In this document: positions 16,480 through 25,631 of the stretch, in pieces
How positions within the stretch are numbered: position 1 is the first letter of the stretch
How the letters are laid out: the number at the start of each line of letters is the position of its first letter
Assembly: GCF_016862795.1 (NCBI RefSeq)
Contig: NZ_BONQ01000154.1
Coordinates: forward strand, 41,443 to 105,442
DNA: 64,000 bases
From: Dactylosporangium siamense
GTDB lineage: Bacteria > Actinomycetota > Actinomycetes > Mycobacteriales > Micromonosporaceae
Reading direction: 5' to 3'
Notes under the pieces: generated by a model
Told to the model about the DNA's origin: nothing
Database searches by the model: none
What the model saw: the letters and a program-made list of their open reading frames with translations, nothing else
Made by a program: the position numbers and the translations under genes

Positions 16480-17544
16480 TCACCGCCGGGAAACGAGGGT
16501 GGCACCGCCATGGATGGTGCAGGGCAGCAGCCGCTGCACTGCGGCAGCACTCCCGGCAGCACTCCCGGCACCGCCGCTTTCGATGGCTGCGGTGAGCTGG
16601 TCCACCGCCTGCCAGCCCATTTCCCGGCGCGGGATACGCAACCGCGTGATCTCCTCGTCGAGCGGCCCGGCGCCGGCCGGCTCGCCCAGCGCCACCACCG
16701 ACAGGTCGCCCGGCACCGACCAACCCCGGGCCCGGGCCGCCACGACCAGCGCGACCGCGTCGGCGTGCTCCTCCAGGAACACCGCGGTGAGCCGCTCCCG
16801 CTCGATCGCGTCCAGCCAGCCGGACAGTGACCCGGCCGGTGATCCGGACAGTGACTCGGCCGGTGACCCGGACGGTGACCCGGACGGTGGCAGGTGCAGC
16901 CGGTCGCCACCCGGCGCGAAGCCGCGGAGCCGGTCGGCGTGCGACTCGGCGGGCCCGCCGGTGCCCAGGTAGCCGATGCGGGTGTGGCCGAGTGCGCCCG
17001 CCCGCTCGACCAGCGCCGCCACCGCGGCCGGATAGTCGGCGCCGACGCACGGGACCGGGCCGCCGGCGTCGTCCCGCCGGCCGACGGACACGAACGCGTG
17101 CCCCTCGCCGACGAGCCGGACCAGGTCGTCCCGGTCGACCCGGCGGCCGAGCAGGATCGTGCCGTCCGCGATCCCGATCCGGCTGTCCGCGTGGAAGATC
17201 CGTCGTTGCTCCGCGTGCGACGTGAACAGCAGCAGGTCGCAGCCGAGCTGCTCGGCCCGCTGCTCGATGCCGACCAGGAACGGGTGGTAGAAGTCCGCGG
17301 CGGTGCTGGGGAACACCGGCTCATACGTGAACACGCCCAGGATCCGGTTGCGCCCCGACACGAGCCGCCGGGCCACCGGGTCCGCGACGTAACCGGTGGT
17401 GCGGATCGCGTCGAGGACCCGTTGCCGGGTCTCGGGCGCGATCCGCACGTCGTCACCGGTGCGGTTGTTGAGCACCAGCGACACGGTCGCCTGGCTCACC
17501 CCCGTCATCCGCGCGATGTCCCGCTGCGTGACTCGTCTGCTCAC
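16480..17544 (-). CDS. LacI family transcriptional regulator (first paralogue)
   Basis: 354 residues from a GTG. The LacI helix-turn-helix is QRDIARMTGVSQATVSLVLN (about 7-27), followed by a periplasmic-binding-protein-like effector domain. It is close kin to the second LacI at 22276-23298: both carry GVFTYEPVFPSTAADFYHPFLVGIEQRAEQLGCDLLLFTS. It lies 63 bases downstream of the importer permease, so it may be part of that operon. Its effector domain contains a Ser/Gly/Pro-rich insertion from six 12-bp repeats and a second repeat near the C-terminus, both absent from the paralogue. Confidence 0.88.
   Translation of the reverse strand: MSRRVTQRDIARMTGVSQATVSLVLNNRTGDDVRIAPETRQRVLDAIRTTGYVADPVARRLVSGRNRILGVFTYEPVFPSTAADFYHPFLVGIEQRAEQLGCDLLLFTSHAEQRRIFHADSRIGIADGTILLGRRVDRDDLVRLVGEGHAFVSVGRRDDAGGPVPCVGADYPAAVAALVERAGALGHTRIGYLGTGGPAESHADRLRGFAPGGDRLHLPPSGSPSGSPAESLSGSPAGSLSGWLDAIERERLTAVFLEEHADAVALVVAARARGWSVPGDLSVVALGEPAGAGPLDEEITRLRIPRREMGWQAVDQLTAAIESGGAGSAAGSAAAVQRLLPCTIHGGATLVSRR
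16542..16576 (-). repeat. In-frame tandem repeat in lacI-like gene, 2.9 x 12 bp
   Basis: Two exact CGGCAGCACTCC units plus a partial copy; encodes GSAAGSAA near the C-terminus. Confidence 0.65.
16821..16892 (-). repeat. In-frame tandem repeat in lacI-like gene, 6 x 12 bp
   Basis: Six units of CGG(A/C)C(A/G)GTGAYC. They encode SGSP/SGSL-like tetrapeptides in the effector domain, where the paralogous LacI has no such insert. Confidence 0.85.
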
Positions 17545-17607
17545 AGGCGAAGGTGTACCACCCTTTCCACCACGGACGCACGCAACCTTTGCGGCCCGGG
17601 TGGGCGG

Positions 17608-18456
17608 TCAACCCTTGAGGCCCGTATGGGCCAGCCCTTCCACGAACTGGCGCTGCGCGATCACGAACACGACCAGGACCGGCAGGGCGGTCAGCGTCGC
17701 GGCCGACAGCTGCACGTCCCACATGGGGCCGCCGTACGCGTCGACGTACTGCGTCAGCGCCTGCGGCAAGGTGAACTTCTCCTTGCTCGACAGGTACACC
17801 ACCGGCTCCAGGAACAGGTTCCAGCTGTTGAGGAACGTGAAGATGCCGACCGCTCCGAGCGCCGGGCGCGCGAGCGGCAGGGCGATGCGCCGGAACGTCT
17901 CGAACCGGCCGAGCCCGTCGACGCGGGCCGCCTCCTCCAGCTCCTTCGGCAGGGTTACGAAGAACTGCCGCATGATGAACGTCGCCAGGACGCTCGGCGC
18001 GCCGAAGATCGGCACGAGGATCAGCGGCCAGTGCGTGTCGATCATGCCGAACCGGTTGAACAGCTGGAACAGCGGCACGATCGTCACCTCGCTCGGGATG
18101 AGCAGCCCGGTGAGCACGACCACGAACAGGGCGTTCTGCCCGGGGAACCGGATCCTGGCGAACGCGTAGCCGGCCAGGGACGCGACGACCATCGTGCCGA
18201 CGGTGACGATCGCGGCGATGTACAGGCTGTTCCAGTACTGCTGCGCGAACGGCTGCAGCCGGAACACCTCCCGGTAGGCGCCGAAGTGCCACTCGGAGGG
18301 CAGCAGCCGCGGCGGGTAGGCGAAGATCTCGCTGGTCGGCTTGAACGACGAGGTCACCATCCACCACGTCGGGAACACGAACGGGATGCACAGGACGGAC
18401 AGCAGCCCGTACACGACGAGCTTGAGCTTCCTGCCGTTCCGAGTCTTACTGCTCAT
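17608..18456 (-). CDS. Carbohydrate ABC transporter permease (MalG-like)
   Basis: 282 residues with six predicted transmembrane helices and the cytoplasmic EAA loop EAARVDGLGRFETFRRIALPLARPALG that contacts the ATPase. It is the second permease of a CUT1-type importer; it starts 11 bases inside the end of the first permease gene, showing translational coupling. No ATPase gene is in the operon; as in Streptomyces, a shared MsiK-like ATPase elsewhere may energise it (inference). Confidence 0.92.
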   Translation of the reverse strand: MSSKTRNGRKLKLVVYGLLSVLCIPFVFPTWWMVTSSFKPTSEIFAYPPRLLPSEWHFGAYREVFRLQPFAQQYWNSLYIAAIVTVGTMVVASLAGYAFARIRFPGQNALFVVVLTGLLIPSEVTIVPLFQLFNRFGMIDTHWPLILVPIFGAPSVLATFIMRQFFVTLPKELEEAARVDGLGRFETFRRIALPLARPALGAVGIFTFLNSWNLFLEPVVYLSSKEKFTLPQALTQYVDAYGGPMWDVQLSAATLTALPVLVVFVIAQRQFVEGLAHTGLKG

Positions 18457-19330
18457 GGACGACCCACTTCCGGCGCAGCTGCCACTGCACGAGGGTCAGG
18501 GCGAGCACGATGACGAACAGCAGGATGGCCAGGGTCGAGCCGTAGCCGAAGTGATGGAACTGGAACGCCTGCTGGTAGAGGTAGTAGACGAGCACGGTCG
18601 TCGAGGTGCCGGGGCCGCCCTGGGTGAGCACGGCGATCTGGGCGAAGACCTGCAGCGAGCCGACCACCGTGATGATCGACGTGAGCAGGATCGTCGGGCT
18701 GATCATCGGTACGGTGATGCGCCGGAACCTGGTCCACGCCGACGCGCCGTCCAGCTGGGCCGCCTCGTACAGCTCACCGGGTACCCCCTGCAACGCGGCG
18801 AGGAACAGCACCATGTTGAGGCCGACGTTCTTGAACACCTGCACCGCGATCACGGACACCATCGCGGTCGGCCCCGTCCGCAGCCAGTTGGGACCTTCGA
18901 TCCCGACGGCCTGCAGCAGGCCGTTGACGCCGCCGTTGGACTGCAGCAGGAAGCCCCACACGATCGTCCAGGCGACCAGCGACACGACGACCGGGGAGAA
19001 GAACAGCGTGCGGTACACGGCGAGCCCCCGCAGCCGCTGGTTGAGCAGCACCGCGAGCAGCAGCGCCAGGCTCAGGTTGAACACCACGAGGCCGACGGAG
19101 AAGATCCCGGTCGCGCGCAGCACCGACGGCAGCGACGGGTCGTCCAGCAGCGCCTGGTAGTTGTCGGCGCCGACGAACTCGAAGCTGTCGGCGAGGACGT
19201 TCCACTCGTGCAGGCTGTACCACAGCACCATGCACAGCGGTGCGAAGACGAAGACGGCCGAGCCGGCCAGCTGGGGGGCGATGAACAGCCACCCGGCCAG
19301 CCGGTCAGCGGTCTTGGAGCTCAGCCTCAT
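18446..19330 (-). CDS. Carbohydrate ABC transporter permease (MalF-like)
   Basis: 294 residues from the ATG at 19330, which overlaps the stop of the binding-protein gene (ATGA). Six predicted transmembrane helices and the EAA loop YEAAQLDGASAWTRFRRITVPMISPTI. It forms the membrane channel with the downstream permease. The frame is open further upstream into the binding-protein gene, but the ATGA overlap marks the real start. Confidence 0.92.
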   Translation of the reverse strand: MRLSSKTADRLAGWLFIAPQLAGSAVFVFAPLCMVLWYSLHEWNVLADSFEFVGADNYQALLDDPSLPSVLRATGIFSVGLVVFNLSLALLLAVLLNQRLRGLAVYRTLFFSPVVVSLVAWTIVWGFLLQSNGGVNGLLQAVGIEGPNWLRTGPTAMVSVIAVQVFKNVGLNMVLFLAALQGVPGELYEAAQLDGASAWTRFRRITVPMISPTILLTSIITVVGSLQVFAQIAVLTQGGPGTSTTVLVYYLYQQAFQFHHFGYGSTLAILLFVIVLALTLVQWQLRRKWVVHEQ

Positions 19331-20607
19331 GCCTTCGCCAGTTGCGGGGCGATCTTGGCGCACACGCCGGACAGCACCGCCTTGACGTCGGCCTGCGGCT
19401 GCCACAGCGGGTCGAGGCTCGCCCGGACGGTCTGCGACAGCTCCGCGAACCCGGCGTGGCTGGGGCCGACCGCGCCCTTGGCGATCCCGTCGACGACGAC
19501 CTTCTGCAGCTGGTCGGGCTTGAGCAGCGGGTTGGTCTTGGCCAGGGTCTCCGCGGTCTGCTGCGAGGTGCGCGGCGGCGGGAAGTACGCGGCGAGCTTC
19601 GCCGAGTTGGCCGGGCTGGTCATGAAGGCCAGGAACTCCTGCGCCGCGGCGGCGTGCTTACCCTTCTTGAACACCCCGATGCCGGCCTGGCCGAACACCG
19701 CGTAGTCGCCGACCTTGCCCTTCGGCAGCGGCACCAGGTCCCAGCCGAACTGGTTCTTCAGCAGCGACGCCCGGCTGATCTGGGTGATCGTCATGGCCGC
19801 GTCGCCGGCGAAGAAGTCGGCGCTGACGCCGGGGCCGGGCAGGGCCTTGTCGGTGAAGATGGCCTTGTGCAGGGTCGTCATCGCCTCGACCATCTCGGGT
19901 TTGTCGAACCCGCAGGTCTTGCCGTCGGCGCTCCACGCCTGCGCGCCCCAGCCACCCCAGAAGCTGGCCAGGTTCTGCCACGACTTGTAGTCGAAGTCCC
20001 GCACGACGAGGCCCGCCTTGCCGGTCGCGGCGTTGACGGCGGACGCGGTCTGCAGCGCCGTGTCCCAGGTCCAGTTCCCCGCCGCGATGAGCTCCGCGGG
20101 GGTGGGCTTGCCGGCCTTCTTCACCAGGTCATTGTTGACGAACACGCCGAACGGCGAGGTCGAGAACGGATACGCGTACAGCTTCCCCTGCTGCTGCCAG
20201 AGCTTCATCGGGCTGGCGCCGAGGTCCTCGAACTGGTAGCCGGGGGTCTTCTTCAGCGTGTCGTCGAGCGGGACGAGGGCGCCGGAGGAGACGAAGTCGG
20301 GGGCGGAGTTCTCCAGGATCCAGGCGAGGTCGGGCTGGTTCCCACCGGCGATCTGGGTGGTGAGGGCCGTGGTGTACGTGTCGAACGGCAGCGAGTCGAA
20401 CTTGATCTCGGTGACGTTCGGGTGCGCCGCCTTGTACTCGCCGGCGATCTCGTTGAACAGCTTCAGGTGGGCCTCGTTGGCGGTCCAGATCGTCATGCGC
20501 AGCGAGACCGGGCCGGTGTCCGTGGGTGCCGGGTCGTCGCCCGAGCCGCACGCGGTCAGGCCGAGCAGAGCTGCGGTGGCGACTGCCAGCGCTGTCTTCA
20601 TTCGCAT
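19327..20607 (-). CDS. Extracellular sugar-binding lipoprotein of ABC importer
   Basis: 426 residues. A signal peptide ends in the lipobox LTAC, so the protein is anchored outside the membrane. The mature part is a family 1 solute-binding protein (LRMTIWTANEAHLKLFNEIAGEYKAAHPNVTEIKF, then NNDLVKKAG and PANSAKLAAYFPP). It delivers a sugar or oligosaccharide to the two permeases encoded next. Ligand cannot be read from sequence; the FAD oxidoreductase in the operon hints at oxidation of the imported compound. Confidence 0.92.
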   Translation of the reverse strand: MRMKTALAVATAALLGLTACGSGDDPAPTDTGPVSLRMTIWTANEAHLKLFNEIAGEYKAAHPNVTEIKFDSLPFDTYTTALTTQIAGGNQPDLAWILENSAPDFVSSGALVPLDDTLKKTPGYQFEDLGASPMKLWQQQGKLYAYPFSTSPFGVFVNNDLVKKAGKPTPAELIAAGNWTWDTALQTASAVNAATGKAGLVVRDFDYKSWQNLASFWGGWGAQAWSADGKTCGFDKPEMVEAMTTLHKAIFTDKALPGPGVSADFFAGDAAMTITQISRASLLKNQFGWDLVPLPKGKVGDYAVFGQAGIGVFKKGKHAAAAQEFLAFMTSPANSAKLAAYFPPPRTSQQTAETLAKTNPLLKPDQLQKVVVDGIAKGAVGPSHAGFAELSQTVRASLDPLWQPQADVKAVLSGVCAKIAPQLAKA

Positions 20608-20653
20608 GGGGGTCTCCTGTTGGGGGGTGTCGTTCAGGAAGCGGGTGTGTGTT

Positions 20654-22279
20654 TCAGTACGCGGCGACGTCGGGCCAGGCGAGCTCGACGCCGTCGTTCG
20701 TCAGGCGGGACTGGAACGCGGCGAGCAGGGCAGGGTCGGCCCGGACGGCGCGAGGGGTGACGCGCCCGCCCCGGTCGGTCTCATTGAGGCAGTACGCGGC
20801 GAGCGCGCCGGCGGCCTCGCCGATGTTCCACTCGACGGGGTGCAGCCGGTAGCAGCCGTTGGTGATGTGGGTCGTGCCGAGGTTCTTCGCCGCCGGCAGC
20901 AGGTTCTCGACCCGGCGGGGCAGCAGCGCGCCGAGCGGGATCTGGAACGGGCTGGACGGCACGTCGATGTACGTGTCGCCGCCCGTGGACGGGTGCAGGT
21001 CGATGCGGTACATGCCGACACCGACCGAGTCGGGGTAGTTGACGCTGCCCTTGTCGCCGCGCACGGCGTGGGACAGGTCCTGCTCCACGACGGTGTAGTC
21101 GGCGAGGATGCGCCGCGACTCGCGGACGTACGGCGCCTGCGCCAGCCCCCATCCCACGCCGCCGGTCCCCGTGACGTCCCCACGCAGGCGCAGCCCGGGA
21201 AACCCGGTGCCGCCGTCGGGGCGCGGCGCCTCGGTCTGCAGCCAGTACAGCACCGACATCGACAGCTCCCGCGCCCGCGACAGGTGCTCGGCGGCGTCGG
21301 GCACGTCGATGACCGGCGACTCGAAGTAGTCGATCATCGGCCAGTTGACGAGCGTGATGTCGCTGGCGTAGGCACCGGGCGTGAACAGGTTCCTGGCCGC
21401 GATCCGCCGGAACGTCCACAGGTTCGCGTCACCGGGGTTGACCCGCTGGTCGGCGAGCACCCGGAGCGGGTCGTCGTCCGGGTTCGGGGTGAAGCTGCGC
21501 TCGGAGATCTCCAGGGTCCGCGGGTGCGGGGACCGCCACGACAGCAGCGGGCCGCCCCAGAACGGCGGCGTGTACGCCCGCCAGAACCCGTACGCGTCCG
21601 GCCGGTCGATCGTGTGGTCGCCGTCGACGTGGTCGACCGCGAAGCACACCGAGACGGCCTGCATGTTGCCGGGCTGCGCGGTTGCCGGCGCGCTCGGCTC
21701 GCCCGTGTCGTCCTGCGACTCGAAGCCCGTCACGTACTCGGTGCCGGTCAGCGGCAGCAGCTCGCCGGTCTCGGTCGCGTCCAGCACGTAGCGCGCCGTG
21801 ATCGTGGTTTCGCCGCCCTCCCGGTGCCTCCCGGTCACGGCGGTGACCCGGTCCCCGTCCGTCTCGGCGGCGGTCGCCTTCCACGGCTGCAGGACGGTGA
21901 GGCGGCCGCTGCCACGGTACGGCTGCAGCATCGCCTCCAGCACCGCCTTCGCGACGGCGGGCTCGTGGCAGAGCCGGCTGACGCCGCCGGCGCCGGGGTT
22001 CAGGTGCGTCCAGCGCCGGGCCGCGTCGGTGAGCGGGTAGTAACGCCGGTAGTAGTCGCGGATCCCGTCGCGCAGCGCCCGGTAGCTCGCGGTCACGCCG
22101 AACTGCTCGACCCACGTGTGCTCGTCCGGCGGCACCGCCTGGCTGGTGAGCTGGCCACCGAGCCAGTCGTACTCCTCGGTGAGCACGACCGTCCGCCCGG
22201 CCCGCAGCGCGGCCAGTGCCGCCGCCACCCCGCCGAGTCCGCCGCCCACGACGAGGACGTCCGCCGCCATTTCCTTCAC
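20654..22279 (-). CDS. FAD-dependent oxidoreductase (PF12831-like) in sugar operon
   Basis: 541 residues from the GTG at 22279, which overlaps the LacI stop (GTGA) and has AGGGAG upstream. The dinucleotide-binding motif GGGLGG (12-17) opens the protein, followed by EEYDWLGGQLTSQ and VLDATETGELLPLTG, typical of the FAD_oxidored family. No signal peptide, so it acts in the cytoplasm. Such genes are often linked to carbohydrate ABC importers, but substrates are mostly unknown. Confidence 0.82.
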   Translation of the reverse strand: MKEMAADVLVVGGGLGGVAAALAALRAGRTVVLTEEYDWLGGQLTSQAVPPDEHTWVEQFGVTASYRALRDGIRDYYRRYYPLTDAARRWTHLNPGAGGVSRLCHEPAVAKAVLEAMLQPYRGSGRLTVLQPWKATAAETDGDRVTAVTGRHREGGETTITARYVLDATETGELLPLTGTEYVTGFESQDDTGEPSAPATAQPGNMQAVSVCFAVDHVDGDHTIDRPDAYGFWRAYTPPFWGGPLLSWRSPHPRTLEISERSFTPNPDDDPLRVLADQRVNPGDANLWTFRRIAARNLFTPGAYASDITLVNWPMIDYFESPVIDVPDAAEHLSRARELSMSVLYWLQTEAPRPDGGTGFPGLRLRGDVTGTGGVGWGLAQAPYVRESRRILADYTVVEQDLSHAVRGDKGSVNYPDSVGVGMYRIDLHPSTGGDTYIDVPSSPFQIPLGALLPRRVENLLPAAKNLGTTHITNGCYRLHPVEWNIGEAAGALAAYCLNETDRGGRVTPRAVRADPALLAAFQSRLTNDGVELAWPDVAAY

Positions 22280-23298
22280 GTGCGCTCCCTGCTGCTGATA
22301 TCGCTGCTGGTTCCAAGGGTTTCACCGGGGACGAGTTCGCAGGCCAGCAACGTCTGCCGTGCTGGGCCCGGCTCGAAGCCGCCGCCGACGATTTCGGTGA
22401 GGTGGTCGACCGCCTGCCAGCCCATCTCGCGGCGCGGCGTCCGGAACCGGGTCACGTCCAGCGGCGGGGGAGTGGCGCCCGCGCGGGTCGGCTCGCCGAG
22501 CACGACGACGGACACGTCGGCGGGGACGTCCCGGCCGTGCCCGCGCAGGATCGCGATCAGTTCGGCCGCGTCCGCCGGCTCCTCCAGGAACAGCGCGGTG
22601 ACGCCGTCGGCCAGCAGCGGCGGGATCGCGTCCGCGAGCGTGTTCTTCCGGGGCTCGTGGGTCGCGTACACGCCGGCGGCCAGGCACGCGTCGGCGAAGC
22701 CACGCAGGCGGTCCAGGTGCGACTCGGCGGGGCCGCCGGTGCCGACGTACGCGAGGCGGCGGTGGCCGAGCCCGACCGCCGCGCCGACCAGCGCGGCGGT
22801 CGCCGCCCCGTAGTCGGCGCCGACGTAGGGCACGTCCGGGGAGTCGCGCCGGCCGACGCTGACGAAGGGGTGGTGCTCGGCGACGAGCCGCGCCAGCTCG
22901 TCCCGGCCGATCGAGCGGCCCAGCACGATGCAGCCGTCGGCGAGGCGCATCCGGTGCGGGCCGGAGGTGAACAGCAGCAGGTCGCAGCCGAGCTGCTCGG
23001 CCCGCTGCTCGATGCCGACCAGGAACGGGTGGTAGAAGTCGGCGGTCGCGCTGGGGAACACCGGCTCGTAGGTGAACACGCCGAGGATCCGGTTGCTGCG
23101 GTCGGCGAGCCGCCGCCCGACGACGTCGGCGACGTAGCCGGTGGCGCGGATCGCGTCGAGCACCCGCTGCCGCGTGTCCTGGGCGATCCGCACGCCCTTG
23201 CTGTTGCTGCCGTCGGTGTCGTTCAACACCAGCGACACGGTCGCCTGGCTGACGCCGGTCATCCGCGCGATGTCGCGCTGCGTGACTCGACGTCCCAC
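22276..23298 (-). CDS. LacI family transcriptional regulator (operon leader)
   Basis: 340 residues from a GTG, with AAGGAG 6 bases upstream. HTH QRDIARMTGVSQATVSLVLN matches that of the paralogue at 16480, so the two may bind similar operators. As first gene of the importer operon it probably autoregulates; an operator-like CTAATGCGTATCAG lies just upstream of its ribosome site and a second copy about 100 bases further. Effector probably the imported sugar. Confidence 0.9.
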   Translation of the reverse strand: MGRRVTQRDIARMTGVSQATVSLVLNDTDGSNSKGVRIAQDTRQRVLDAIRATGYVADVVGRRLADRSNRILGVFTYEPVFPSATADFYHPFLVGIEQRAEQLGCDLLLFTSGPHRMRLADGCIVLGRSIGRDELARLVAEHHPFVSVGRRDSPDVPYVGADYGAATAALVGAAVGLGHRRLAYVGTGGPAESHLDRLRGFADACLAAGVYATHEPRKNTLADAIPPLLADGVTALFLEEPADAAELIAILRGHGRDVPADVSVVVLGEPTRAGATPPPLDVTRFRTPRREMGWQAVDHLTEIVGGGFEPGPARQTLLACELVPGETLGTSSDISSRERT

Positions 23299-23312
23299 GG
23301 GGATCTCCTTGG

Positions 23313-23326
23313 CTAATGCGTATCAG
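23313..23326. promoter_or_regulatory. LacI-type operator 1
   Basis: CTAATGCGTATCAG; read on the minus strand CTGATACGCATTAG, 13 of 14 bases identical to operator 2. It sits between the predicted promoter and the start codon, a position that blocks transcription. Confidence 0.65.
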
Positions 23327-23342
23327 CAAGCTCTGGGCACGA

Positions 23343-23372
23343 ATCGTGCGCCCGGTCTCGCCGGTCCGTCAA
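23343..23372 (-). promoter_or_regulatory. Promoter of the importer operon
   Basis: Minus strand TTGACG (-35, 23367-23372), 18-base spacer, CACGAT (-10, 23343-23348). It lies between the two operators. Confidence 0.45.
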
Positions 23373-23410
23373 GCCGTGGGAGAAGTTTCGTTACCCGTTC
23401 GCGTTACTGA

Positions 23411-23424
23411 CTAATACGCATTAG
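23411..23424. promoter_or_regulatory. LacI-type operator 2
   Basis: CTAATACGCATTAG, with perfect CTAAT/ATTAG arms and a central CG, as in LacI/GalR operators. It lies 98 bases (centre to centre) from operator 1, flanking the promoter and allowing DNA looping. Confidence 0.7.
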
Positions 23425-23444
23425 CCCTGTCTGCTTTCCTCCGT

Positions 23445-25631
23445 TCAGTGCAGTTTTCCGATCATCTGCGCCAGTCCGATCGGCAGGTCGCGGACGCGGA
23501 TGCCGGTCGCGTGGTGGACGGCGTTCGCGACCGCGGCCGCCGTGCCGACGATGCCGATCTCGCCGATGCCCTTCACGCCCATCGGGTTGAGGTGCGGGTC
23601 CTGCTCGTCCAGCCACGCGACCTCGATCCGCGGCACGTCCGCGCTGACCGCCACGTGGTATGCCGCCAGGTCGCCGGTCACGAAGTCGCCGGTGCGCGAG
23701 TCGAGCACGGACCGCTCCAGCAGCGCCCCCGACAGGCCCATCGTCATTCCGCCGATGAACTGCGACCGCGCCGTCGTCGGGTTCACGATCCGTCCGGCGG
23801 CGAACACGCCCAGCAGGCGGTCCACCCGTACCTCACCCGTCATTGTCGACACGCGCGCCTGGCAGAACTGCGCGCCGTAGGCGTGCCGGGAGAACTCGGG
23901 ACGGTCCCGGATCTCCAGGGTCGTGTCGGCCCGGACCGCGACGCCGCCCGTCGGCACCCGGCCGCCGTGGTCGCGTTCGATGCGCTCCCGCAGCAGCCGG
24001 CACGCCTTCGTCACCGCCCAGCCCCACGACGCGGTCCCCATCGAACCGCCCGCGACGGTCGCCGGTCCGATCGCCGAGTCACCGACGGTAATCTCCACGT
24101 AGGCGATCGGCACGTCCAGGGCGTCCGCAGCGATCTGGCGCAGGACGGTGCGCGCGCCGGTGCCGATGTCGGCGGCGTTGACCTCCACGTCGAAGCGCTG
24201 GTCGGCGGTCGCCCGCGCCAGGGCCGTCGACGGCCACGTCAGCGACGGATACGTCGAGGCCGCCACCCCGGTGCCGACCAGCCACTCCCCGTCGCGGCGC
24301 ACCGCCGGCCGCGGGTCGCGCACCACCCGGCCGGAGGCATCCGTCCAGCCGAAGCGTTCCGCCCCTTCCTGCAGGCATTGCACGAGGTGCCGGCTGGAGA
24401 ACGGGATCTGCTCCTCGGGGTGCACCGCCGGCTCGTTGTCGATCCGGAGCCGCACCGGATCCCAGTTGCCGGCGGACGCCAGCTCGTCGATCGCGGACTC
24501 GAGGGCGAACGATCCCGGACATTCCCCGGGCGCCCGCATCCACACCGGCGTCGGGACGTCCAGCGCCACGACCCGGTGCGTCGTGAGGCGGTTCGGCGCG
24601 GCGTACATGTGCCGGGACAGCACCGCGCTCTGCTCGACGAACTCGCTCAGTTGCGAGGTCTGGCTGACCGCGTCGTGGCCGATCGCGAGGAGCCGGCCGT
24701 TCGTCGCGGCGCCGAGCCGGACCCGCTGGATCGTCGGCGTGCGGTACCCGGCGACCGCGAACAGCTGCTGCCGGGTCAGCGCCAGCTTCACCGGCCGGCC
24801 GACGAGCCGTGCCGCCATCGCGGCCAGGACCACGTTGGGCTTCGGCCCGCCCTTGCTGCCGAACCCGCCGCCGACGTGCTCGTTGATGACCCGGACCGAC
24901 TGCGGTGGCAGCTCGAACAACCCTGCCAGGGTCTCGGACACCGCGGTCGAGGCCTGTGTCCCGTCGAACACGACGAGGCAGCCACGCTCCCAGAACGCGG
25001 TGGTCGCGTGCGGCTCCATCGCGCAGTGGTGCTCCGCCGGCGTGCGGTACGTCGCGTCGACCCGCACCGCGGCGGCGGCGAGCCCGGCGTCGACGTCGCC
25101 GATCGCGGACCGCGCCGGGTAGCCGGCGTTGACCTGCACCGGCTGGTACAGCGCCGGATGGTCGATGCGCAGGACCGTGTCCGAGGTCATGCCGTCCTCA
25201 CGGACCCGCACGAGGTCAGCGCCGGCCCGCGCGGCCTCCGGTGACGTCGCGACGACGACGGCGACGACCTGCCCCCGGTAGGCGATCCGCGCCGACTGCA
25301 GCACCATCAGCTCCGGGTCGCCGACGGACTCCAGCCGCTGCGCGTTGCCGTGCCACAGCACCCCGAGGACCCCGTCCTCGGCCAGGGCCCGTGACGTGTC
25401 GACGTCGACGACGACCCCGCGGGCCACGGTCGACTGGACCACCCACGCGTACGCGGCACCCGGCACGGGATGGTCGACCGCGTACGGCGCCCGCCCCGTC
25501 ACCTTGTCCCACGCCTCGATCCGCGGACTCGCGGTCCCGACGCTGCGCTGCGCCGCGTCCTGGACACGGCTCTGTGTTGGCTGGCCCTGTGCTGGCTGGC
25601 TCTGTGTTGGCTGGCGCTGTGTGCTGGTCAC
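23445..25631 (-). CDS. Molybdopterin-binding subunit of aldehyde oxidase/xanthine dehydrogenase (PaoC-like)
   Basis: 728 residues; the GTG start overlaps the stop of the FAD-subunit gene (GTGA). This large subunit binds the molybdenum cofactor (GGGFGSKGG and APGECPGSFALESAIDELA regions) and carries the catalytic glutamate E691 in GVKGIGEIGIVG. It oxidises an aldehyde or N-heterocycle. No signal peptide. The N-terminus is extended by Gln-rich pentads from a 15-bp repeat before the conserved RIEAWDKVTGRAPYAVD. Confidence 0.9.
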   Translation of the reverse strand: MTSTQRQPTQSQPAQGQPTQSRVQDAAQRSVGTASPRIEAWDKVTGRAPYAVDHPVPGAAYAWVVQSTVARGVVVDVDTSRALAEDGVLGVLWHGNAQRLESVGDPELMVLQSARIAYRGQVVAVVVATSPEAARAGADLVRVREDGMTSDTVLRIDHPALYQPVQVNAGYPARSAIGDVDAGLAAAAVRVDATYRTPAEHHCAMEPHATTAFWERGCLVVFDGTQASTAVSETLAGLFELPPQSVRVINEHVGGGFGSKGGPKPNVVLAAMAARLVGRPVKLALTRQQLFAVAGYRTPTIQRVRLGAATNGRLLAIGHDAVSQTSQLSEFVEQSAVLSRHMYAAPNRLTTHRVVALDVPTPVWMRAPGECPGSFALESAIDELASAGNWDPVRLRIDNEPAVHPEEQIPFSSRHLVQCLQEGAERFGWTDASGRVVRDPRPAVRRDGEWLVGTGVAASTYPSLTWPSTALARATADQRFDVEVNAADIGTGARTVLRQIAADALDVPIAYVEITVGDSAIGPATVAGGSMGTASWGWAVTKACRLLRERIERDHGGRVPTGGVAVRADTTLEIRDRPEFSRHAYGAQFCQARVSTMTGEVRVDRLLGVFAAGRIVNPTTARSQFIGGMTMGLSGALLERSVLDSRTGDFVTGDLAAYHVAVSADVPRIEVAWLDEQDPHLNPMGVKGIGEIGIVGTAAAVANAVHHATGIRVRDLPIGLAQMIGKLH
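25570..25627 (-). repeat. In-frame tandem repeat, 3.9 x 15 bp
   Basis: Units CYCTGTGYTGGCTGG just after the start codon of the molybdenum-subunit gene; encode QPTQS/QPAQG pentads. Confidence 0.8.
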
